This document shows, piece by piece, positions 1 through 3,985 of a stretch of DNA of 5,464 bases. Positions within the stretch are counted from its first letter, which is position 1. The number at the start of each line of letters is the position of its first letter. This stretch comes from Candidatus Coatesiibacteriota bacterium. GTDB taxonomy: Bacteria > B130-G9. The DNA lies in NCBI GenBank assembly GCA_003647755.1, contig QMNL01000148.1, positions 1 to 5,464 of the forward strand, read 5' to 3'. The position numbers and the translations under genes are program-made. The notes below the pieces were generated by a model, which did no database searches, was not told where the DNA came from, and saw nothing but the letters and a program-made list of their open reading frames with translations.

Positions 1-251
1 AAGCGCCCCAACGATTGGTTGTAGTAGCGGGCGCGGTAGAAGTAGTTGCCCATTGCGCCGTCATAGACCCGGCCGGTGAAGCGATACATGCAGTCAACCT
101 GGCCGCTGTGATACGTCGCGGTCGGCTGGCCGAAGGCATCGTAGCTGTAAGTGGTTTTGAGGGTCTCGCTCGCGTCCATGATGTTGATAATAGAGTCCAG
201 CCGGTCCTTCATCAAGTAGGCGGAGAGCCTCCGCTCCCTTACCTTGCGCCA
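1..251 (-). CDS. RHS repeat-associated core domain protein, fragment (open at left edge, 5' end lost)
   Basis: The minus-strand frame reads ...LMKDRLDSIINIMDASE..., then YSYDAFGQPTATY, then RFTGRVYD..GNYFYRARYYNQSLGR up to the window edge. This is the hallmark C-terminal core of RHS/YD-repeat proteins: a YSYDAFG turn, then RFTGR.YD and YY.ARYY....GRF. In that family the core forms the end of a secreted or surface beta-cocoon shell, and a variable, often toxic, C-terminal tip follows it. That tip would lie left of base 1 and cannot be seen. Homology is recognisable from about base 236 leftward. Upstream the frame stays open to a TAG at 402-404, but that stretch overlaps an ABC transporter fragment in another frame and has no RHS character. 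In-frame ATGs at 386, 212 and 179 have no good ribosome-binding site. The long shell region that should precede the core is missing, so this is a 5'-truncated fragment, created by rearrangement or by an assembly join. Confidence 0.85.
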
Positions 252-366
252 AGAGTAAGCTTCGGCCTGAGTTGGAGGCGAGCTCGGCACGTGCGAGCCG
301 ACGCATTCAGGCAAAGGCTGGAGATAGCTATCCGAGTGCCGTTGGCACCCGCGCGAAGCATTCGCG
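220..366. repeat. Cluster of short palindromes at the RHS/ABC junction
   Basis: Five inverted repeats lie within 147 bases. They are GCGGAG-AGC-CTCCGC (220-234), GCTC-g-GCACGTGC-GAGC (282-298, one bulged base), GATAGCTATC (323-332), GTGCC-GTT-GGCAC (336-348) and CGCGAA-GCA-TTCGCG (352-366). The last three are almost back to back. The stretch separates recognisable RHS sequence (left of about 236) from recognisable ABC-exporter sequence (right of about 345-366). It could be a recombination site, a structured RNA, a dispersed repeat, or chance in GC-rich sequence. I cannot assign it to a known element, and the first palindrome lies inside RHS coding sequence. Confidence 0.5.
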
Positions 367-529
367 TAACATGGTCTACCGCCCATGCAACGATGACCGG
401 TCTAAACAGGTTGACCCCAAGGCCAGCGTATAACAGGCCATAGAGAAGCAGGGCCTTCCACTTGTAGGGCTTGATGTGGCTCAGAAGCCGCCAGATGACC
501 TTTAGTGACGGCTTCCCATTCTCAGCCAA
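239..529 (-). pseudogene. ABC exporter (membrane domain plus ATPase type), truncated after the first membrane segment
   Basis: The reading frame starts at TTG 529 and gives 96 residues. A perfect Shine-Dalgarno (GGAGGTGA, 537-544) sits 7 bases upstream, so this start is preferred over the longer frame that opens at 562. Residues 8-53 have the typical entry of an ABC exporter membrane domain: an amphipathic RLLSHIKPYKWK, then a hydrophobic helix LLLYGLLYAGLGVNLF, then RPVIVAWAVDHV, which matches the usual 'PLLIGRAID' region. After about residue 60-66 the likeness stops. The rest (CLNASARTCRARLQ...) is arginine-rich, not membrane-like, and ends at a TAA. A complete half-transporter of this family is normally near 570-600 residues with a C-terminal ATPase, and none of that follows. 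The adjoining sequence is RHS in another frame. If transcribed, it would be read from the promoter at 807-836 through a terminator. The exporter identity rests on about 50 residues. Confidence 0.7.
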
Positions 530-536
530 TTGAACA

Positions 537-544
537 TCACCTCC
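537..544 (-). promoter_or_regulatory. Shine-Dalgarno of the ABC exporter fragment
   Basis: The minus strand reads GGAGGTGA, complementary to the 3' end of 16S rRNA, 7 bases before a TTG codon at 529. It decides the start and shows that the exporter's 5' end is intact although its 3' part is lost. Confidence 0.7.
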
Positions 545-560
545 GTTTACCAGTAGTGTC

Positions 561-597
561 AAAAAGAAAAACCCCGAACTCGCGAGAGTCCAGGGTT
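561..597 (-). terminator. Rho-independent terminator or attenuator
   Basis: On the minus strand, AACCCTGGACTC pairs with GAGTTCGGGGTT around a TCGC tetraloop. This gives an uninterrupted 12-bp RNA stem, followed by a U-rich tail (TTTCTTTTT). Two of the pairs are G-U wobbles on this strand. On the plus strand the same positions would be A-C mismatches, so the structure is built for a minus-strand transcript. It lies 25 bases after the stop of the 43-codon ORF and its tail ends 16 bases before the exporter's ribosome-binding site. It can therefore end the small unit or attenuate transcription into the exporter. Confidence 0.78.
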
Positions 598-621
598 ACA
601 AGGAGGAGAAAAATGCAGTTT

Positions 622-753
622 CTACCAATCAATGAAGTCCCCGGGCCCTCCACGGCATGGAATGTCACCTGGAAGCGGCATGCTCGACCGATTCTGCACG
701 TAGCACCCCAAGGCGTGCACTCCCGCCGAAATTGTGAGATGCTCTCTATCCAT
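622..753 (-). CDS. Putative 43-residue peptide with its own promoter and terminator
   Basis: The ATG at 753 opens a 43-codon frame that begins MDREHLTISAGVHALGCY and ends GGPGDFIDW, with a TAG at 622. GGGAGGG at 762-768 is a good ribosome-binding site 8 bases upstream. The promoter at 807-836 would give a leader of about 45 bases, and the intrinsic terminator starts 24 bases after the stop, so the ORF fits neatly in a compact transcription unit. The peptide has two cysteines, no membrane segment and no signal peptide, and I do not recognise it. It could be a small protein, an exported peptide precursor (an ABC exporter start lies just downstream), a leader peptide controlling that exporter, or a chance frame in a regulatory RNA. 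The expression signals are stronger evidence than the amino-acid sequence, which is not clearly protein-like. Confidence 0.33.
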   Translation of the reverse strand: MDREHLTISAGVHALGCYVQNRSSMPLPGDIPCRGGPGDFIDW

Positions 754-761
754 CTAATCAG

Positions 762-768
762 CCCTCCC
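762..768 (-). promoter_or_regulatory. Ribosome-binding site of the 43-codon ORF
   Basis: The minus strand reads GGGAGGG, 8 bases before the ATG at 753. It is the main reason to treat that frame as possibly translated. Confidence 0.4.
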
Positions 769-806
769 AGCGCTCAGTAATAAGAATGTGATGATGTTAA
801 ATTACT

Positions 807-836
807 ACCATAGCAGGGCTTGATCCAGCTTGTCAA
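807..836 (-). promoter_or_regulatory. Sigma70-type promoter with perfect -35 and extended -10
   Basis: The minus strand has TTGACA (831-836), an 18-base spacer ending in TGC, then TATGGT (807-812). The TG one base before the hexamer is the extended -10 motif. Transcription would begin near 800 and run left through the 43-codon ORF, the terminator and possibly the ABC exporter fragment. It lies about 135 bases beyond the end of pyrF, so it starts a new unit. Confidence 0.6.
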
Positions 837-972
837 GTATTTTTCTCGGACTTTTTCCACCCCCAGAGAGAGACTTGTATCCGGCAGCTCAACCACCACC
901 AAAAGCCCCTCAACAGCCTGCCAAGCCTGCCCACTCAGGAGGCACACCTGCGCTCGATGCGACCTCCGGACC

Positions 973-1680
973 TCAACCCAGCATCTCAGCAATTATCGCT
1001 TCGGCGGCCGCACGTCGGTCTTGGGCCCTGGTGATCGGTCTGCCAACGACGAGATAATCTGCTCCCATCTCGACTGCCCGGGCGGGTGTGATGGTTCTCT
1101 TTTGGTCGTCCTTGCCACCAGCGGGTCTGATCCCCGGCACTAGCACCTTGAGCTCTGTCCCAAACTCCCTCTTCAGCGCCTCGAGCTCGCGTCCCGAGGC
1201 AACAACACCGTCAAGTCCTGCTTCCCTGGCGAGTCCGGCGAGGTGGATGACCTGCTCTTCAAGCGATCGCCGACATGCAAGCTCTTCGGAAAGGGCACGT
1301 TGGTCTAGGCTCGTGAGGAGCGTTACTCCGAACAGAAGCGGCTTGTGAGGCTTGCCGTCCCAGTTGGCGTTGATCGCCTGCGCCGCAGCTCTCATCATCT
1401 CAAGGCCCCCAAGCGTGTGCAACGTCATGAGCCGCACGCCCATTCGGCTGAGGTTGACGGAGGCCTTTGCGATAACTGAGGGGATGTCGTGGAACTTGAG
1501 GTCCAAAAAGACGTTCAGCCCATTGGAGACCAGCGTTTCCACGATATCGCGCCCGGCGAGTGTGAAAAGTGCGCTGCCTACCTTGAATGAGAAGACGATT
1601 CCCGACAGCTCGTAAACGATTGACAGAGCCTCGTCCGCAGAATCTGTATCAAGTGCCACAAAGAGTCTTGATGCGTCCAT
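973..1680 (-). CDS. pyrF: Orotidine 5'-phosphate decarboxylase
   Basis: The enzyme converts orotidine 5'-phosphate to UMP, the last step of de novo pyrimidine synthesis, in the cytoplasm. The 235-residue length is normal for the short bacterial (type I) family. The TIM barrel shows all hallmark motifs in order: FVALD with Asp11, FKVG with Lys33, the catalytic DLKFHDIP (Asp60, Lys62, Asp65), GVTLLTS (118-124), GVVAS (158-162), VPGIRP (181-186), a phosphate-side Gln193 and GADYLVVGRPIT with Arg214. The ATG at 1680 follows GGGAGGT closely (1684-1689), which supports the start. It begins 23 bases after the sigma54 regulator gene and is probably co-transcribed with it. No other pyr gene is nearby and no pyrimidine-type attenuator is visible. 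No clear terminator follows. No damage is seen. Confidence 0.97.
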   Translation of the reverse strand: MDASRLFVALDTDSADEALSIVYELSGIVFSFKVGSALFTLAGRDIVETLVSNGLNVFLDLKFHDIPSVIAKASVNLSRMGVRLMTLHTLGGLEMMRAAAQAINANWDGKPHKPLLFGVTLLTSLDQRALSEELACRRSLEEQVIHLAGLAREAGLDGVVASGRELEALKREFGTELKVLVPGIRPAGGKDDQKRTITPARAVEMGADYLVVGRPITRAQDRRAAAEAIIAEMLG

Positions 1681-1703
1681 ACCACCTCCCGCTTGAACTT
1701 CGT

Positions 1704-3080
1704 TCAGTTAGCGTCATCACCCCTGGCCGAGGCCTCAGCTAACAGGCCGTGATGTCTCATCTTCGTCCTAAGTTGTTTTCGACTGATCTTGAGGAACTTC
1801 GCGGTGCTGCTCTGATTCCAACTATTGGCCTCAAGTGCCCTCAGAATAATACTCCTCTCGACCTTCATAAAATCGATGCCGCCCGAAGCGATGTCCCTAA
1901 CAAAGTCATCCGAGCCTGAAGCACACATGATTGACTGCCTTATGTTCTCGGGAACTATCCTGTCCGACGTGCACAGGACGACCGCCCTCTCCACAACGTT
2001 CTCCAGCTCCCTGACATTGCCGGGCCAGTCGTAGTTCACCAGCGCACGCATCACCGCAGGAGCAAACAAGGTGATGCTCTTGGAGTTTTCGTCTGCGTAC
2101 TTCTTGAGAAAATGTTTGGCCAGAAGCGGCACGTCCTCCTTTCTGGACCGAAGCGGAGGAACCTTAATCGTGATCACGTTCAGCCTGTAGTACAGGTCCT
2201 CTCGAAACTTGCCCTGACGAACCAACTCCTCGAGGTCTTTCTGCGTTGACGCCTCAATGCGTATATCCACATGGACATCCTCAGACCCACCAATACGATG
2301 AAAACATCGCTCCTGAAGGACTCGCAACAGCTTCGCCTGCACGGAGAGACTCACTCCAGCGATCTCGTCGAGAAAAAGCGTCCCACCGTCCGCCAACTCG
2401 AACTTCCCCTTGTCCTGACGATACGCTCCCGTATATGAGCCCTTCTCATGGCCAAACAACTCATTCTCCAGAAGTGTCTCCGGTATCGCCGTGCAGTTGA
2501 CAGCGATGAAGGGAGCGCTCTTGCGGATGCTCGTGTAGTGAAGCGCTCGAGCTATTAGCTCCTTTCCTGTCCCGCTCTCGCCAACTATCAGGACGGTGGC
2601 GCGGCTGTCTGCAACACGCCTAATGGTGTTGAAAACATCCTGCATCTCAGGAGCAGAGCCTATCATTCCAGCAAACTCGTGCTCAGAGGCAACCTCGAAC
2701 CCCGCTGGCGACGTCAACTCCCGCTCAGTCAGCGCTCGCTCGACAAGAACAAACATCTCGTTGTAGTCAATCGGCTTAGTAAGGTAGTCGTAGGCGCCCT
2801 GTTTCATCGCCTCGACCGCCATCTCAATACTCCCATAGGCCGTCATCATTATGACAGGCAACTTGGGATATAGACTCTTGGCCGCCCGTAACAGGTCCAT
2901 TCCGCTCTTGCCAGGCAACACGTAGTCAGAGATAAGCACATCAACATCATCTGTTCTGAGCCTCTTCAGACCTTCCTCCGCAGACAGACTCGTCAAAACA
3001 GTGTGCCCACGCTGCTTGAGCCGCGCGGCGAAGACCTTCAATATGTTCGCCTCGTCGTCAACAACCAAAACTGTTGCCAT
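1704..3080 (-). CDS. NtrC-family sigma54-dependent response regulator
   Basis: This 458-residue transcription activator should, when phosphorylated, drive sigma54 RNA polymerase at distant enhancers. The receiver domain (1-118) has the acidic pair Asp8/Asp9, phospho-acceptor Asp52 (ISDYVLPG), Thr80 and Lys102. The AAA+ domain (about 136-365) has Walker A GESGTGKE (168-175), the sigma54-contact loop as GSYTGA (214-219) instead of GAFTGA, Walker B TLFLDE (234-239), FREDLYYRLNV with the arginine-finger region (292-302), and WPGNVREL (352-359). A Fis-type helix-turn-helix lies at about 405-446. The ATG at 3080 is chosen over GTG 3089 because AGGAGG (3091-3096) is correctly spaced only for the former. 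The segment normally 'AATNRDL' reads EASTQKDL (276-283), an uncommon sensor-I variant. The loop with Tyr should still be able to contact sigma54. No partner kinase is in the window and the target genes are unknown. Confidence 0.97.
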   Translation of the reverse strand: MATVLVVDDEANILKVFAARLKQRGHTVLTSLSAEEGLKRLRTDDVDVLISDYVLPGKSGMDLLRAAKSLYPKLPVIMMTAYGSIEMAVEAMKQGAYDYLTKPIDYNEMFVLVERALTERELTSPAGFEVASEHEFAGMIGSAPEMQDVFNTIRRVADSRATVLIVGESGTGKELIARALHYTSIRKSAPFIAVNCTAIPETLLENELFGHEKGSYTGAYRQDKGKFELADGGTLFLDEIAGVSLSVQAKLLRVLQERCFHRIGGSEDVHVDIRIEASTQKDLEELVRQGKFREDLYYRLNVITIKVPPLRSRKEDVPLLAKHFLKKYADENSKSITLFAPAVMRALVNYDWPGNVRELENVVERAVVLCTSDRIVPENIRQSIMCASGSDDFVRDIASGGIDFMKVERSIILRALEANSWNQSSTAKFLKISRKQLRTKMRHHGLLAEASARGDDAN

Positions 3081-3090
3081 CGCAAACACT

Positions 3091-3096
3091 CCTCCT
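3091..3096 (-). promoter_or_regulatory. Shine-Dalgarno deciding the response-regulator start
   Basis: The minus strand reads TAGGAGGAG. AGGAGG lies 10 bases before ATG 3080 but directly abuts the alternative GTG at 3089, so the shorter protein beginning MATVLVVDDE is preferred. That start also fits the receiver family, whose first strand begins within a few residues. Confidence 0.75.
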
Positions 3097-3127
3097 AAAG
3101 CAAGAGGCCGACCGGATTCCCGATAGT

Positions 3128-3159
3128 TACCCCATTCTTATCACAGAACCCAAGGGGTA
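3128..3159. promoter_or_regulatory. Inverted repeat upstream of the response regulator
   Basis: TACCCC (3128-3133) and GGGGTA (3154-3159) are perfect inverted arms. A second nested pair, TTCT/AGAA, lies inside, so the minus-strand RNA could form an interrupted hairpin. It sits in the 112-base gap between the membrane-protein gene and the regulator, about 50 bases before the regulator's start. It could be an operator, a processing hairpin or a weak attenuator. There is no U-tract, so it is not a standard terminator. Confidence 0.4.
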
Positions 3160-3192
3160 GCCCACCCATTGAAACCAGGGCAAAACAAATGG

Positions 3193-3594
3193 CTAATCGT
3201 CCTTCGTCCAATCCCTGACCAGGTTCTCCCTGCGTATGTCCGCAAACTCGTCATCTTCGTCCGACTGCCCCTTGCCGGGCTTGGCATCTTGGTTCATGGC
3301 TGGCTGTGGCCCTGCACGCTGTTCTCGCTGCTCATCGCGGTCTTGCTTGGGCCAAAACGATTCAGGCACGGAGCTACCTTCACCCATCCGCTCCTTTCTC
3401 TTCAAGCTGGCGAACTTCTCGAGCTTGAACAGCTCGTTATCTAACGCCACACGGTCCTTTTCGAGTTCCTTCTGTCTGGTAACAAGCCTGCTGACGGCCC
3501 AAAGGATGAACACTAGCACTACCGCAACGATCACAACGATGATCGGCCCAAGTGCCCTTGGATTCTGTCCAATAGCTTGGATCCAATACTCCAT
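3193..3594 (-). CDS. Single-pass membrane protein with coiled coil and charged tail, unknown function
   Basis: The 133-residue product starts at ATG 3594, where AGGAGGT (3604-3610) is 9 bases upstream. The frame stays open further upstream, but those codons lack a ribosome-binding site. Residues 1-16 are short and polar. Residues 17-37 (PIIVVIVAVVLVFILWAVSRL) are one strong membrane helix. Residues 38-68 are rich in Lys, Glu, Leu and Arg with coiled-coil character (RQKELEKDRVALDNELFKLE). From about 70 to the end the chain is low-complexity and probably disordered, with Gln/Pro/Gly-rich and then acidic stretches (SDEDDEFADI). The positive residues after the helix suggest a cytoplasmic C-terminal part. 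It precedes the response regulator by 112 bases on the same strand, so the two may share a transcript. No kinase, phosphatase or enzyme motif is present. I do not recognise a family. A membrane tether, or a partner of the regulator's missing kinase, is a guess. Confidence 0.78.
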   Translation of the reverse strand: MEYWIQAIGQNPRALGPIIVVIVAVVLVFILWAVSRLVTRQKELEKDRVALDNELFKLEKFASLKRKERMGEGSSVPESFWPKQDRDEQREQRAGPQPAMNQDAKPGKGQSDEDDEFADIRRENLVRDWTKDD

Positions 3595-3603
3595 ATCCTT
3601 GAT

Positions 3604-3610
3604 ACCTCCT
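3604..3610 (-). promoter_or_regulatory. Shine-Dalgarno of the small membrane protein
   Basis: The minus strand reads AGGAGGT, 9 bases before ATG 3594. It supports this internal start over the longer open frame that begins at 3666. Confidence 0.7.
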
Positions 3611-3755
3611 TCGCGACTCGCTAGCTGTCCATATCGGTAGTGAGAGTGCGCCACAATCCACTCCAAGTCAAGTCAGGGCAAACCCCGGAACAAGCTGATT
3701 GACGCAGGCGTTTCTGGGCTTTCGGACTGCGGTGGCTTGACGCCGCTTCCGTCTG

Positions 3756-3893
3756 ATGGGGCTTGACACAAGTGGCGTATTGATTTCCTGCACGAAGACC
3801 GTAAGAGACGACGCCTGGTACAAATCCGCAGAGAAGATAACATGCGAGATAACATACAACCGTGAGGGGAAAGAGGTCATCGTCGAGCAGTGA
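3756..3893 (+). CDS. Possible short plus-strand protein or C-terminal remnant, 45 residues
   Basis: The frame from ATG 3756 to TGA 3891 begins MGLDTSGVLISCTKTVRDD and ends EITYNREGKEVIVEQ. It has a soluble, mixed-charge composition and an alternating pattern that suggests beta strands. By eye the third codon position is richer in G and C than the second, as expected for real coding in this window, and the opposite-strand frame looks worse. There is no ribosome-binding site before the ATG, and a TGA closes the frame 15 bases upstream. It may therefore be the surviving tail of a longer decayed gene rather than a whole one. It would be the only plus-strand gene here, facing the beta-helix gene tail to tail. 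No family is recognised. Confidence 0.3.
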   Translation: MGLDTSGVLISCTKTVRDDAWYKSAEKITCEITYNREGKEVIVEQ

Positions 3894-3944
3894 AGGTGAT
3901 GGGGCGGAGGGCGATGTCGGAGGCGAAGGTCCCCTCAATCTTAC

Positions 3945-3970
3945 CTGAAACGAGGCGCTGCCTCATTCAG
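3945..3970 (-). terminator. Strong hairpin just after the beta-helix gene
   Basis: CTGAA (3945-3949) pairs with TTCAG (3966-3970), and inside it GAGGC (3952-3956) pairs with GCCTC (3960-3964) around a GCT loop. It begins 15 bases after the TAG at 3986-3988 on the minus strand. No U-tract follows on either strand, so it is not a classical intrinsic terminator. A 3'-end stabilising hairpin or Rho-assisted terminator is more likely. Confidence 0.5.
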
Positions 3971-3985
3971 CCCCCTGATCGTTCG

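Larger units (their letters stand above)
598..972. other. Gene-poor interval between pyrF and the ABC exporter fragment
   Basis: These 375 bases hold no gene recognisable by homology. From right to left on the minus strand there is the end of pyrF, then about 130 bases with short direct repeats (GCAGGCT twice near 914-932) and no clear pyrF terminator. Next come a promoter (807-836), a ribosome-binding site (762-768) and a 43-codon ORF (622-753). RNA from this promoter could form TGCACG/CGTGCA and AGATG/CATCT stems. I see no match to 6S RNA, tmRNA, SRP RNA, RNase P RNA, a T-box or a familiar riboswitch. Confidence 0.6.
3612..3985. other. Interval without a confident gene
   Basis: These 374 bases lie between the small membrane protein and the beta-helix gene. 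They contain a plausible 45-residue plus-strand frame (3756-3893), a G-rich plus-strand tract (about 3895-3930), a strong hairpin (3945-3970), and two copies of GGCTTGAC 26 bases apart (3734-3741, 3760-3767). Minus-strand frames here (for example 3668-3880) have Arg/Ser/Pro-rich compositions typical of antisense shadows. The promoter of the membrane-protein gene should be here, but I see only TTGACT (3666-3671) without a good -10. Confidence 0.55.

Noticed and set aside
613..780. Plus-strand 55-codon ORF (MQFLPINEVPGPSTAW...) with an excellent AAGGAGG 6 bases before its ATG and a weak hairpin plus TATTTTT after it (819-844).
   Set aside because: The product does not look protein-like, there is no plus-strand promoter, and the adjacent hairpin is built for the minus strand. 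The minus-strand unit explains the region better.
598..800. Candidate 6S RNA or other housekeeping RNA, because the region has a promoter, a terminator and about 240 bases of transcript.
   Set aside because: There is no long closing stem with a central bubble, and no tmRNA, SRP, RNase P or T-box signature. Only short local stems were found.
774..992. Minus-strand frame overlapping the end of pyrF, with a fairly natural stretch (LVVVELPDTSLSLGVEKVRE).
   Set aside because: It needs a TTG start inside pyrF without a ribosome-binding site, and its 3' part overlies the promoter. No family is recognised, so I treat it as chance.
3734..3767. Two GGCTTGAC direct repeats 26 bases apart, considered as an operator or att-type repeat.
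   Set aside because: The repeat is only 8 bases, with no integrase, no insertion-sequence ends and no matching promoter.
3895..3930. G-rich plus-strand tract considered as a G-quadruplex.
   Set aside because: Only two runs of three or more G are present; the others are GG pairs, so a stable quadruplex is doubtful.
3668..3938. Minus-strand open frames in the intergenic region (for example 3668-3880 and 3621-3938).
   Set aside because: They are antisense to a better plus-strand frame, have Arg/Ser/Pro-rich composition, and show no matching ribosome-binding site.
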